Below the pieces are notes generated by a model. That model did no database searches and had not been told where the DNA came from. It saw only the letters and a list, made by a program, of their open reading frames with translations. A program made the position numbers and the translations under genes. From Azospirillum sp. B510 (GTDB taxonomy: Bacteria; Pseudomonadota; Alphaproteobacteria; Azospirillales; Azospirillaceae): DNA of 64,000 nucleotides. Shown piece by piece: positions 34,634 through 43,747 of the stretch. The stretch spans positions 124,001-188,000 of the forward strand of contig NC_013856.1 of assembly GCF_000010725.1 (NCBI RefSeq), read 5' to 3'. Position 1 is the stretch's first letter. Every line of letters begins with the position of its first letter.

Positions 34634-35809
34634 TCAGGTCAGAACTTTAAGGGAGTCGGTGGAAAACGCGGTTATTGCCGCTCCGGCGCGCACCTTGTTT
34701 ACCCATTCCGGTTCGTGGAGCAGCATACGGCCGACGCCGACCAGATCGAACTCGCCGCGATTGAAGCGTTCCATTAGCAGATCCAGACGGGCGACTGAAG
34801 CTGCGGCGCCGGCCATGGTGTCATAAAAACCCTTGTCAATGCCGACACCGCCGACCGTCATCGCCAGCTTGCCGGTCAGGGCCTTGGCCCATCCGGCAAG
34901 GTTAAGCGGGGAGCCGGACTCCGGAAAGGCCGGTTGTGCAAAATAGCGGGTGCTGGCTTCGAACAGATCGACGCCGGCTTCGGCGAGTGGTTGGAGGATT
35001 TCCCCCAACTCATCGGGGGTTTCCGCCAGGCGGGCCGAAAAGTCCTGCTGTTTCCATTGGGAAAAGCGGAAACTGATCGGCAATTCCTCGCCAATGGCGC
35101 TGCGCACCGCCTTGACGACCTCCACCGCAAAGCGCGCCCGGCCTCGCCGGTCGCCACCCCATCGGTCGGTGCGGAGGTTGGTTTCCGCCCACAGGAAACT
35201 ATCAATCAGATAACCGTGACCACCATGAATTGCGATGCCATCGAAGCCGACCGCCTTGGCATTCGCGGCGCTGCGAGCGTAGGCCGCGATCGTGTCGGCA
35301 ATCTCGTTCTCGCTCATCGGTTGCGTCGGTGCGGAGGCCCGGCCAATATAGTCGGCATCGATCGAGGTCTTGCGGCCCAGAGGCCCCCAAAGCCCTGATG
35401 GGCGCATCGGTGGCGCTTCGGGGTAGGGGCCGGTGCCCAGTTCCTTCATCACGCCCATATGCCAAAGCTGGGGGAAAATAATCCCACCTTCGGCGTGAAC
35501 GCCGGCAACGACCTGTCGCCATCCTTCCAAGGCGGCTTCTCCGTGCAACTCCGGAGTAGCGTTTTCGCCCAGACCGGCCTCACCCAGTGCTGAAGGATGA
35601 TCGATTCCGACGCCTTCGGTAATGATGAGGCCTGTCCCTCCCGCCGCGCGGCGCCGGTAGTAGCCCGCCACATTGGCGCCCGGCACACCGTCGGGAGAAA
35701 AGCCCCGTGCCATGGGAGACATGACGATCCGGTTGCGCAGCGTTGCCCCGCGCAGGGTCAGTGGTTGGAACAATCCTTCAATGTCGTGTGTCATGAACGT
35801 AGAATCCAT
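34634..35809 (-). CDS. Old Yellow Enzyme-family NADH:flavin oxidoreductase
   Basis: A 391-residue FMN TIM-barrel enzyme of OYE type. Near the start is LFQPLTLRGATLRNRIVMSP, then GGTGLIITEGVGIDHPSALG. The substrate/FMN pocket is GFDGIAIHGGHGYLIDSFLW followed by NLRTDRWGG, and the phosphate-binding end reads FDLVGVGRMLLHEPEWV. There is no C-terminal FeS/FAD extension, so it is the short class. It likely reduces or isomerises an activated C=C bond, for example an enone. It is in the operon between the KstD-like gene and the SDRs. The alternative start ATG 35794 cannot be excluded. Confidence 0.88.
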   Translation of the reverse strand: MDSTFMTHDIEGLFQPLTLRGATLRNRIVMSPMARGFSPDGVPGANVAGYYRRRAAGGTGLIITEGVGIDHPSALGEAGLGENATPELHGEAALEGWRQVVAGVHAEGGIIFPQLWHMGVMKELGTGPYPEAPPMRPSGLWGPLGRKTSIDADYIGRASAPTQPMSENEIADTIAAYARSAANAKAVGFDGIAIHGGHGYLIDSFLWAETNLRTDRWGGDRRGRARFAVEVVKAVRSAIGEELPISFRFSQWKQQDFSARLAETPDELGEILQPLAEAGVDLFEASTRYFAQPAFPESGSPLNLAGWAKALTGKLAMTVGGVGIDKGFYDTMAGAAASVARLDLLMERFNRGEFDLVGVGRMLLHEPEWVNKVRAGAAITAFSTDSLKVLT

Positions 35810-35871
35810 CGTCTGGGTTGATAGCGGCGCAGTTCGTCAGGATGAAGGTGTTGCAGAGCAAATCGCCCATT

Positions 35872-37584
35872 CTATCTGGCAACGCAGCTGTCATCGGGAA
35901 ACGGGCGAGCTGAGCGGCCACCGGCGGCGTGCAAGGCCGCGATGTAGCCGAAGATGAAGGCGCTGGAGATGCTGGCTCCAGCGCCCGGATAAAAGCGTCC
36001 CGTCACGCTGGATGTGCAATTACCAGTCGCATAGAGCCTGGGAATGATCGAGCCATCCTCCCGCAATACGCGTGCATGTTCGTCACAGACGAGGCCGCCG
36101 CAGGTTCCGACATCGCCGGGAAATGCGGCGATGGCATAAAAGGGGGGGGTGGCGATCGGCCCCAGGCTGGGATTGGGACGGTTGCTCGGATCGCCGTTCC
36201 AGCGATCGTACTCCCGGCCGCCGCGATTGAAGTCCTGGTCGGTGCCGCTGGCGCAGAAGCCGTTGAACCGCTCGACCGTGGCTTTGAGGCCGATGGCGTC
36301 AATCCCCGTTAGCGCCGCCAGTTCCTCCAGAGTCTCGGCCCGCTTGATGAACCCGGTCTTCAACCATTTCTTCGGCACGCCGAACTTGGTGCCCCACATG
36401 TATCGATCCCGGTTGGTCTGGTCGAGAATATACCAGCAGGGCAGGTTGCCCTGGCTGTACATCGCCTCGCCGATCTCCATGTAGGAGCAGGACTCGTTGA
36501 CGAAGCGGTTGCCTTTCGCATTGACCATGATGCAACTGGGCTTGCTCATGTCCAACGTGGTCATCAAGGGAATGATCTTGCCATTGCGAACCGTGTCGGG
36601 CGCGGGATCGCCATTGGGCATCAGGGCTGTGGGGACCCAGATGGCCATGTCGAGATTTTCCGTCGCAGCCCCCAAGCGCATTGCCGCTTGCAGCACCTCG
36701 CCGGTGTCACCGACATTCGCATTGGTCCAGCGATTGCTGACCGGCTGCCGCTGATATCGATTGCGCATCTCCAGATTGTGAGCGAAGCCACCGCTGGCCA
36801 ACAGCACACCATTGAGTGCACGGACGCACACCGGATGGCCGTCGCGCCGCACCGACACGCCGACCACCTGTCCATCCTCGACGATCAGGTCTTCGACCGG
36901 GGCATTTCGCCAGAGTGGAACCCGATTGCGCAAGGCAATCTCCAGCATCCTGCCTTGTAAGGCATGGCCCAGCCCACGGACGCGCTTGCCGGTCAGCATA
37001 TCGCGGAGCCCCCGCCAGATGGTGCGCAACAAGGCCCGGCGACCGGCCCAGGTCCGCTTGATCAGCATCAGGTCGGTCAGATCGTCGGGATGCATAGGCA
37101 GATCGAACGGTTCGTAGATGTTCAGCCGGTCCTTCCACTCCCCCAGGCTTCGAAGGTCGAACGGCTTGGCAAGGAGGGAGCGGCTGACCTGCTCGCCACC
37201 GGGGCGGTCGCTGTAATAGTCAGGCCATTTCCGCGCCAAGTGAAACTTCATCCCTTTGGATTCGAGATAGGACACCACTTGCGGGCCGGTCCTGAGGAAG
37301 GTCGTCCGCCGTGCGTCGCTGGAGCCCTGGGTTGGGGGACCAAGCACCGCTTCGAGATGCTGCCGCGCCTTCTCGTAGGAATCCACCCGTCCTGCCCGCT
37401 TCATGAGCGGGTTGTCGGGGATCCACAGCACCCCGCCGGACAAGGCCGTGGACCCCCCAACCTTGTCGCACTTTTCGATGATCAAGGGCCTCAGTCCGCG
37501 GTCCTGGGCAGCCAGGGCGGCGCATATCCCGCCGCCGCCGCCGCCGACGATCACGAAATCGTAGGTTTCATCCCACTGGGCCAT
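35872..37584 (-). CDS. FAD-dependent 3-ketosteroid delta1-dehydrogenase-like protein
   Basis: A 570-residue flavoprotein. The dinucleotide-binding start is DFVIVGGGGGGICAALAAQD with LIIEKCDKVGGSTALSGGVL right behind, as in KstD and fumarate-reductase-like enzymes. The C-terminal FAD contact block RLYATGNCTSSVTGRFYPGA then GASISSAFIFGYIAALHAA matches 3-ketosteroid dehydrogenases. Such enzymes introduce a C=C next to a ring ketone. The substrate is inferred only; steroid, other polycyclic or alicyclic ketones are possible. It has its own spacing (125 bp) after the acyl-CoA synthetase gene. Confidence 0.82.
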   Translation of the reverse strand: MAQWDETYDFVIVGGGGGGICAALAAQDRGLRPLIIEKCDKVGGSTALSGGVLWIPDNPLMKRAGRVDSYEKARQHLEAVLGPPTQGSSDARRTTFLRTGPQVVSYLESKGMKFHLARKWPDYYSDRPGGEQVSRSLLAKPFDLRSLGEWKDRLNIYEPFDLPMHPDDLTDLMLIKRTWAGRRALLRTIWRGLRDMLTGKRVRGLGHALQGRMLEIALRNRVPLWRNAPVEDLIVEDGQVVGVSVRRDGHPVCVRALNGVLLASGGFAHNLEMRNRYQRQPVSNRWTNANVGDTGEVLQAAMRLGAATENLDMAIWVPTALMPNGDPAPDTVRNGKIIPLMTTLDMSKPSCIMVNAKGNRFVNESCSYMEIGEAMYSQGNLPCWYILDQTNRDRYMWGTKFGVPKKWLKTGFIKRAETLEELAALTGIDAIGLKATVERFNGFCASGTDQDFNRGGREYDRWNGDPSNRPNPSLGPIATPPFYAIAAFPGDVGTCGGLVCDEHARVLREDGSIIPRLYATGNCTSSVTGRFYPGAGASISSAFIFGYIAALHAAGGRSARPFPDDSCVAR

Positions 37585-37709
37585 GTTTGCTCCGCCAGTC
37601 TACCGCGTCGAAAGAAGGGAAGGGTGGGGCATTCCGATCATATTTCGGGAATGTTCTTTAATGACCGGAGCGCAGACACCCTCCATTTGAAGCCGCTCCG
37701 GTCCCGACC

Positions 37710-39248
37710 TCAGGATCGGAAACGCTGTCGCAGCCTCATCTTATCAACCTTGCCGGAGCTCAGTCGTGGCAGCTCGTTCACGAAATCCACCGATCTTGGA
37801 CATTTGTAACCGGCGATCAGGGAACGGCAATGGTGGACGATCTCGGTCTCCGACACCGACATGCCGGGTTTCAGCACCACGATGGCTTTCACGGTTTCCA
37901 CCCATTTGGGGTCGGGGACGCCAATAACGGCGGCATCGGCGACGACAGGGTGCTGCAATACCGCCAACTCGACCTCGCGGCTGTAGATATTTTCGCCGCC
38001 CGAAATGATCATGTCCTTCTTGCGATCGACCAGGAACAGATAGCCCTCTTCGTCGCGGTATCCCATGTCGCCGGTGTGGAGCCAGCCGTCGCGGACGGTA
38101 TCCAGGCTGGAGGCGCTGTTGTTCCAATAATGACGGATGTGGAATGGCGACTGGATCAGAATCTCTCCAGTTTGACCGATCAGGCAATCGGCGCCCTTGT
38201 CGTCGACGATGCGGCAGATGATCTCCGGCACCACATGGCCGACCGAAGCGAGGCGGCGGATCTGGTCAGGCGTGCCATTGGGGTCGACCTCGTGCTGATG
38301 CAGCACTGCGACCGGCCCGTTGGCTTCCGTCATGCCGTACTGAACGGTAATCACGCGGCCGAACCGTTCGATGCCCCGCTTCAGAAGGGGGACCGGAATC
38401 GGTGCCGACGCGGAAATGATGTTGCGCATGCTCGACACATCATAACGGTCGATGTCCGGTACATCCAAAATCGCCTGCATCATCGCCGCGACCATGAAGG
38501 TATGGGTTACGCGCTCCTTGTGGATCGCTTCCAGCATTCTGACAGGGTCGAAATGCTGCTGGAGAATGACGGTTCCACCGCTCCACAGAGCGGCAAGCGG
38601 ATATCCCCTTCCACCGATATGATAGGCCGGGGTCACCTGAAGCACGCGCGAGGAGCCGGTAATGCCGGTGGCGAAGGCGGAGCACTGGGCAGCGTTGCGT
38701 TGCGAGATATGGGTGCTCGGAACGCCTTTGGCGCGCCCGGTGCTGCCGCTGGTGTAGAACAAATAGCAGAAGTCTTCGGGCTGCGAACGGATCGGCGGCC
38801 CTCCGACACTGCCGGAGTCCAGCACCCCTTCATACTCCAGCGCCCAATCCGGTCCCTCGCCGATGCAGATGTAGACGGCAAGCTCCGGCAACTGGGGGCG
38901 CAGACGCTCGACGATTTCAGCATATTGGGCTTCGAATACCAAGATGCGCGGCGCAGCATCCTTCAGGACTTCGGCCATTTCGGGTACCGCCAGCCGGAAA
39001 TTCATCATCGCCGCGATGTAGCCCGCCCATTCGGCGGCGCCGTAAATCTCGAAATACTCGATCCGGTTCATCGAAAGGATCGCCACTCGATCCTGCCGCC
39101 GCAGCCCCAGCCGGTAAAGACCGTCGGCCAAGCGGCAGACCCGCTCGCCGAACTGCCGATAGCTCAGGCGTCGGTCGCCCTCGACGAAAGCATCCACGGC
39201 CGGATAATAGGAAGCGTTGCGTTCGATCAAGGCCCCGATAGTTGTCAT
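37710..39248 (-). CDS. AMP-forming acyl-CoA synthetase
   Basis: A 512-residue ANL-superfamily ligase that would activate a carboxylic acid with ATP and CoA. The phosphate loop is YTSGSTGRAKGVPSTH. The other motifs are VQYGMTEANG, DGWLHTGDMGYRDEEGYLFL, the hinge VDRKKDMIISGGENIYS and a C-terminal catalytic lysine in RLSSGKVDKMRLR. Length is normal. The substrate is probably a side-chain or ring-cleavage carboxylate of the pathway. Gene order: downstream of the E1/lipoyl genes, upstream of the KstD-like gene. Confidence 0.9.
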   Translation of the reverse strand: MTTIGALIERNASYYPAVDAFVEGDRRLSYRQFGERVCRLADGLYRLGLRRQDRVAILSMNRIEYFEIYGAAEWAGYIAAMMNFRLAVPEMAEVLKDAAPRILVFEAQYAEIVERLRPQLPELAVYICIGEGPDWALEYEGVLDSGSVGGPPIRSQPEDFCYLFYTSGSTGRAKGVPSTHISQRNAAQCSAFATGITGSSRVLQVTPAYHIGGRGYPLAALWSGGTVILQQHFDPVRMLEAIHKERVTHTFMVAAMMQAILDVPDIDRYDVSSMRNIISASAPIPVPLLKRGIERFGRVITVQYGMTEANGPVAVLHQHEVDPNGTPDQIRRLASVGHVVPEIICRIVDDKGADCLIGQTGEILIQSPFHIRHYWNNSASSLDTVRDGWLHTGDMGYRDEEGYLFLVDRKKDMIISGGENIYSREVELAVLQHPVVADAAVIGVPDPKWVETVKAIVVLKPGMSVSETEIVHHCRSLIAGYKCPRSVDFVNELPRLSSGKVDKMRLRQRFRS

Positions 39249-39401
39249 TTGGTTGCTGCCCTTGGAAGCATCGCGGTCAGGGATCGACCGTCAGGGAGTG
39301 AATCGCTTGACGATCGCTGGAAATCTTGAGCCGACAGAGGGTTCAAGCGGTCTTGTATATCGGTGCGGCACCGGAGGGTGCCGGGTGTGTGATGAAGGGG
39401 C

Positions 39402-39632
39402 TTATCCGATTTCCGCCAGCAGGGTTCCGACCTCGTAGGTCTCTCCCACCGCGGCGATGATGCGCAGCTTGCCGGAGGCCGGCGCCTCGACCTCCTGCAC
39501 CGACTTGTCGCTTTCCAGGGCGTAGAGCGGCTGGCCTTCCACCACCTCGGCCCCATCGGCAACCAGCCATTCGTTGAGCACACCTTCATTCATCGAGAAG
39601 CCGATCTTCGGCAGCAGCACATGAGTGGTCAT
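39402..39632 (-). CDS. Stand-alone lipoyl-domain protein
   Basis: A 76-residue single lipoyl/biotinyl domain from ATG 39632 (an ATG at 39644 adds four residues). The fold signature is LLPKIGFSMNEGVLNEWLVA, the hairpin lysine for lipoylation is K43 in ALESDKSVQEVEAPASG, and the end is YEVGTLLAEIG. It equals the N-terminal domain of an E2 acyltransferase without the catalytic and subunit-binding domains. It lies next to E1 alpha and beta genes and would carry the acyl or reducing group from them. The missing E2/E3 must be supplied elsewhere. Confidence 0.88.
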   Translation of the reverse strand: MTTHVLLPKIGFSMNEGVLNEWLVADGAEVVEGQPLYALESDKSVQEVEAPASGKLRIIAAVGETYEVGTLLAEIG

Positions 39633-39738
39633 CGTCTCTTTCATCCTTTCGCGGCGGCCATGACGCCGATTGCGTTTTTGGAGCAGCGCGTGGGCGGTGG
39701 CGGATGGGAAGGGCGCGCGGCCGCCCAGCGGGTCGTGG

Positions 39739-40737
39739 TCAGTCCTTGAGCGTGGCGCGGATCGCCGCCTCGATCTGTGTGGTGCTTGGTACGAAGGCGG
39801 TTTCCAGGGGCTTCGAGAACGGAACCGGGGAGTCGTTGGACCCGACCCGCTGCACGGGTGCCTTCAGGCTGTCGAACAGTGCTTCGTGGATGCGCGACGA
39901 GATCTCGGCGCCGACGCCGAAGCTGCGCACCGCCTCATGCACTACCACCGCCCGCCGGGTGCGCGCGACCGATGCCAGTACGGTGTCCATGTCGAGCGGC
40001 GAGATCGTCCGCAGGTCGATCACCTCGACCGACACGCCGCCGGTCGACAGTGTCTCGGCGGCTTGCAGGCAGTCGCCGACCTGACGCCCGTAGGTCACCA
40101 CGGTGACGTCCTCGCCCGGCCGCTTGACATGGGCCTTACCCAGCGGAATCCGGACTCCGAGTTCCGGGGCCGGGCCGGGAGTCCAGTAGCTCGGCATGTT
40201 CTCGATGAACAGGCACGGATCGTCGTCGAAGATGCAGGAGAGCAGTAGGCCGTAGGCATCGGCCGGGCAGGACGGCGCGACCACCTTGATGCCCGCAGTG
40301 TGGGCGAACCAAGCCTCCAGATAATCCGCATGCTGTCCGCCGGTGCCGAAGCCGGCGCCTGTCATGGTGCGGATGGTCAGCGGCACATGGGTCTGGCCGC
40401 CGGACATGAAGCGCAGCTTGGCGGCATGGTTCACGATCATGTCCATCGCCACGGTCGTGAAGTTCATCAGCATGATTTCCGCAACCGGACGCATGCCGAC
40501 GATGGCCGCGCCGATCGCCGCCCCCATGATCGCCTGTTCGGAAATCGGGGTGGAGCGCACGCGCGAAGAGCCATGGCGGGTGGACAGGCCGCGGGTCACG
40601 CCACACACCCCGCCCTCCTCGGCATCGGCAACGTCCTCGCCGAACAGCAGGACCGACGGATCGAGGGTCAAAGCGTCGTCAAGCGCACGATTGATCGCCT
40701 GCAGCGCCGTCATATTGGCCGGAGATTGCCCAGTCAT
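39739..40737 (-). CDS. 2-oxoacid/acetoin dehydrogenase-type E1 component, beta subunit
   Basis: A 332-residue thiamine-diphosphate E1 beta subunit. Key blocks: LQAINRALDDALTLDPSVLL, FGEDVADAEEGGVCGVTRGL, STPISEQAIMGAAIGAAIVG, RTMTGAGFGTGGQHADYLEA, and the C-terminal transketolase domain VEVIDLRTISPLDMDTVLAS. Its ATG overlaps the E1 alpha stop as ATGA. It works as a heterotetramer with the alpha subunit to decarboxylate a 2-oxoacid or cleave an acyloin/diketone; the substrate is unknown. Confidence 0.9.
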   Translation of the reverse strand: MTGQSPANMTALQAINRALDDALTLDPSVLLFGEDVADAEEGGVCGVTRGLSTRHGSSRVRSTPISEQAIMGAAIGAAIVGMRPVAEIMLMNFTTVAMDMIVNHAAKLRFMSGGQTHVPLTIRTMTGAGFGTGGQHADYLEAWFAHTAGIKVVAPSCPADAYGLLLSCIFDDDPCLFIENMPSYWTPGPAPELGVRIPLGKAHVKRPGEDVTVVTYGRQVGDCLQAAETLSTGGVSVEVIDLRTISPLDMDTVLASVARTRRAVVVHEAVRSFGVGAEISSRIHEALFDSLKAPVQRVGSNDSPVPFSKPLETAFVPSTTQIEAAIRATLKD

Positions 40738-41762
40738 GCCACCACCCCATCGGCAAAGATGTCACGGCGCAGTTCCTCGACCCCCGGGAAGGGGCTGGAC
40801 AGCGCGAACTCCACGGCCTCGTCGATCTTGCGGTCGATCTCGGTCTCGATGGCCGCCAGTTCCGCTTCGGAGGCCACGCCGTCGGCGATCAGCCGCGTGC
40901 GAAAGGCCGGAACCGGATCGGCCGCCATCGCCGCCGCCTTTTCCGCCGGGTCCATGTAGCTGTCGGCATCGCCGAACACATGGCCGTGGAAACGGAAGGT
41001 TTTCGCTTCGATCAGCGTCGGGCCGCCGCCGCTCCGCGCCCGCTCCACTGCCTCATGTGCCGCCGCGTAGATGGCCAGCGGGTCGTTGCCATCCACCGTC
41101 ACGCCAGGTATGCCATAGGCTGCGGCGCGCTCGGCGATATTCGCCACCGAGGTGCCGGCGGCGTACTTGGTGTGTTCGGCGTAGCCGTTGTTCTGACAGA
41201 CGAAGATCGCCGGCAGTTTCCACACCGAGGCCAAGTTGAGCGATTCGTGAAAGGCGCCGATGTTGCTCGCCCCATCACCGAAATAGGCGACCGCGACACG
41301 GTCCTCGCCGCGCACTTGGGCCGCCAGCGCCAGGCCGTTGGCGATCGGCATGCTCGACCCGACGATACCCGTCGTCACCATTACACCGGACTCCGGGTGG
41401 GTGATGTGCATCGGCCCGCCCTTACCCTTGCAGGTGCCGGTGATCCGTCCTGCCATCTCCGCCCACAGCGCCGGCATCGGAACGCCCTTCGCCAGCATGT
41501 CGTGGACGCCGCGATAGATCGTGCAGATATAGTCGCTGTCCCGCAGCAGAACTGAAACTCCGGACGGGATCGCTTCCTGTCCGCAGGGCGAGTAGTACGG
41601 CATCACCAGACGGCCCGCCTTGATCACGCTGCGGAACCGTTCATCGTTGCGCCGGATCAGCGCCATGCGGCGGTAGATGTCGGTCATCGTGGCGTGGTCG
41701 GGAGTGACGACCCCACCCTTGGTTGGCTCAGCCGGGCTCGCCGGACTGTCCTTGCTGCTCAT
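40734..41762 (-). CDS. 2-oxoacid/acetoin dehydrogenase-type E1 component, alpha subunit
   Basis: A 342-residue thiamine-diphosphate-binding subunit. The cofactor motif GDGASNIGAFHESLNLASVW continues into KLPAIFVCQNNGYAEHT. Other family blocks are GRLVMPYYSPCGQEAIPSGV, GKGGPMHITHPESGV and EAKTFRFHGHVFGDADSYMD. GGAGG lies six bases before the ATG at 41762. It is the first gene after a 219-bp spacer containing a GAACGATATTC motif, so it probably opens a transcription unit running through beta, lipoyl and onward. Confidence 0.9.
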   Translation of the reverse strand: MSSKDSPASPAEPTKGGVVTPDHATMTDIYRRMALIRRNDERFRSVIKAGRLVMPYYSPCGQEAIPSGVSVLLRDSDYICTIYRGVHDMLAKGVPMPALWAEMAGRITGTCKGKGGPMHITHPESGVMVTTGIVGSSMPIANGLALAAQVRGEDRVAVAYFGDGASNIGAFHESLNLASVWKLPAIFVCQNNGYAEHTKYAAGTSVANIAERAAAYGIPGVTVDGNDPLAIYAAAHEAVERARSGGGPTLIEAKTFRFHGHVFGDADSYMDPAEKAAAMAADPVPAFRTRLIADGVASEAELAAIETEIDRKIDEAVEFALSSPFPGVEELRRDIFADGVVA

Positions 41763-41801
41763 TTGCTTCCTCCGAGCTGGCGGTTGCTAACCGACGTAAA
41801 A

Positions 41802-41822
41802 ATACGAACGATATTCCGTATT
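41802..41822. promoter_or_regulatory. Candidate TetR operator upstream of the E1 alpha operon
   Basis: ATACGAACGATATTCCGTAT is a partial palindrome (outer arms ATACG/CGTAT). The core GAACGATATTC recurs at 43530 and 43600, and a variant is found at 44420. It lies about 45 bp upstream of the E1 alpha start. Confidence 0.6.
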
Positions 41823-41981
41823 ATGAACGGCCGTCCGGCTGTTCGTCAATGCCGCAAATGATTGGTTGAGCGGACATCTTGCGGTTGGTTTCACTGGCAT
41901 CGCTTTCGGGTGCTGACGTGAACGGGCGCCCCGGTACCGAGCCGCCCGCTCCGCTCCGCCGTTGCTTCCTATCCGACTGAA

Positions 41982-43331
41982 TCAATCACCTGAATCGCGC
42001 GGTGCGCCAAGGACGTAGCGTTCCAGTTCACGATGCAGGTTCGAGATCGCCACCTCCTGGACGGGATTGGCCAGCGCGTGGGAGAAGGCGCGCGATTTCA
42101 TGCCACGCTGGACCCGTTTCATGTTCGCCAAGTCCTGGTCAACGATGAGACCGAAGCTCTGGCCTTCGATGTCGGTCAGGATCCTGCGTTCCAGAGGCGG
42201 TTCCTTGCCCGGCGCGTAGCGCTTGAGCGACCAGATGTCGAAGATGCAGCTGTCGGGATCCTCGCCGTTGGGACGCGCCCGATACCACACGGCACCGTCG
42301 AACCAGGGCAGCGTCACGCAGTTCGGGAAGATGCTCCAGTCGGTGCCGGCCTTGGCCAGCGCCTCCCAGCTCAGGTTTGCCGGATAACCGCATCCTTCGG
42401 CCTCGGCGGCCTTGCGTCCGAATTCGACGGCGACTCCGAAGGCGGTCGCGGCGTCAACGTCTGCCGGCAGCGCCTGGAGGATGCCCTTCGCCGCTTCGTA
42501 ATCGCGGTCTGTGAAGATGGCGCCGAACTGTTCTTCCATCATTTCGAAGAACCGAATGACTCCGGGCCGCGGATCACGGGGTAATTCCTGCTTCAGCCGC
42601 GGCGACGGTAGGCCGAGCGGCTGCTGCGACTTCCAATATCCGAAATGGGCATGCTTTCCATGGGCATAGCTCTGGGTGTAGTCATCACCCTGGTTCGGCA
42701 GCAGCTGGGGGTGAGTCGCGGCGACATGATAGCCTTCCATGAACGCTTCCAGCGCAACCTTCCAGTTTGCCGGCAATGTCAGGCGCAGATACCAGCGGTA
42801 TCGCATGTTCTCGTACTCGAACGGATCGAGGTACTCCGGGATCGGCGCCAGATAATCTGCCAGCGGTTCGCAATCGGGGTCGAGATTGACGAAGACGAAG
42901 CCACCCCATTGCCCGACCGCGACCGGCTTGAGGTTCAGGTTGACGCACGCCGCGTCGAGCGCTCCGTTCCAATCGTGGCGATCCTGGACGGCGACGTTCT
43001 GTCCGTCCAACCGGAAGGTCCAGCCGTGATAGGGACAGCGGAAATTCGCGGCGTGACCGCAGCCTTCGGTCAGCGCCCGTCCACGGTGCGGACATACGTT
43101 GTGGAATGCCTGGATCGAACCGTCCGTGGTCCGCACCACGATGATGGAATCGTCGGCGATGTCGTAGGTGACGTAGTCGCCGGCTTTTGGAATTTCTTCC
43201 GTGCGGCAGGCCACCTGCCACACTTTCGGCCAGAGATTGGCCTTCTCTGCCTCGAGAAACTCGCGTGACAGATAGTTCTCTTTAGCGATTCGGGGAAGCG
43301 GCGCAGCGTTTCCCGGAGTGGTGGTGGTCAT
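41982..43331 (-). CDS. Rieske non-heme iron oxygenase, large subunit
   Basis: A 449-residue ring-hydroxylating or demethylating oxygenase alpha subunit. The Rieske cluster ligands are in CPHRGRALTEGCG and FRCPYHGWTF (C-x-H, 16 residues, C-x2-H). The mononuclear iron site is NWKVALEAFMEGYHVAATHP with the H-x4-H pair, and a later Asp near LIVDQDLANMKRVQRGMKS. AGGAGG precedes the ATG. No small (beta) subunit, ferredoxin or reductase is adjacent, so it may be an alpha-only type fed by generic electron carriers. Two GAACGATA motifs lie in its upstream region. Confidence 0.92.
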   Translation of the reverse strand: MTTTTPGNAAPLPRIAKENYLSREFLEAEKANLWPKVWQVACRTEEIPKAGDYVTYDIADDSIIVVRTTDGSIQAFHNVCPHRGRALTEGCGHAANFRCPYHGWTFRLDGQNVAVQDRHDWNGALDAACVNLNLKPVAVGQWGGFVFVNLDPDCEPLADYLAPIPEYLDPFEYENMRYRWYLRLTLPANWKVALEAFMEGYHVAATHPQLLPNQGDDYTQSYAHGKHAHFGYWKSQQPLGLPSPRLKQELPRDPRPGVIRFFEMMEEQFGAIFTDRDYEAAKGILQALPADVDAATAFGVAVEFGRKAAEAEGCGYPANLSWEALAKAGTDWSIFPNCVTLPWFDGAVWYRARPNGEDPDSCIFDIWSLKRYAPGKEPPLERRILTDIEGQSFGLIVDQDLANMKRVQRGMKSRAFSHALANPVQEVAISNLHRELERYVLGAPRDSGD

Positions 43332-43524
43332 GCAGCTGTTCCTCCTATGATGTTCCTTGTGGCCTTCTCGAAGCTGCCGGCGCGCCGGCTTCCATGCGGG
43401 TGCCGACCGGAGGTCCTTCCCTGGGAAGGCTAAGGAGCCGGGCGGTCTGCGCCGCCGCCGAACTACGGGAATTGCTGTTCGGAGGCAGGATGTTTTGATC
43501 GAGGCATCAGAACAATCGATCTAA

Positions 43525-43545
43525 TATATGAACGATATTCGAAAA
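43525..43545. promoter_or_regulatory. Candidate TetR operator, Rieske site 1
   Basis: TATATGAACGATATTCGAAA contains the shared core GAACGATATTC (43530-43540). The orientation is the same as at 41806. Confidence 0.55.
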
Positions 43546-43593
43546 TCCGTCAAGTTGCGGGCGGCTTGGCCCCATAGACCTCCAGACGCCCCT

Positions 43594-43614
43594 ATATAGG
43601 AATATCGTTCAATT
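43594..43614. promoter_or_regulatory. Candidate TetR operator, Rieske site 2
   Basis: The complement reads TTGAACGATATTCCTATATA. The core at 43600-43610 is identical to the other sites but inverted relative to site 1, 60 bp away, which allows looping or paired binding. Confidence 0.6.
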
Positions 43615-43747
43615 GCATTGACACCATAACCGGGGGCCCGGCATGGTGCCGGTGTGGGCGGTCGCTGGACATTCGTTCCAGAGGTGCGTTCCTCCCGGAA
43701 CTCGGGCCGTCTTCGGACGGCTCCTTTTCTTGGAGGCGCTCCAGCCA

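Larger units (their letters stand above)
43332..43747. promoter_or_regulatory. Intergenic region between the Rieske and TetR genes with two operator-like sites
   Basis: This 416-bp stretch has no credible gene. It holds the Rieske promoter side and two copies of GAACGATATTC, at 43530-43540 and (complement) 43600-43610, about 200-280 bp upstream of the Rieske start. The part around 43500-43620 is AT-rich. The tail of tetR lies at its right end. Confidence 0.6.

Noticed and set aside
39366-39383. Short hairpin CGGCACC-GGAG-GGTGCCG after the lipoyl gene as an intrinsic terminator
   Set aside because: The stem is only seven base pairs and lacks a following T-run on the transcribed side. Genes on both sides appear to belong to one leftward unit.
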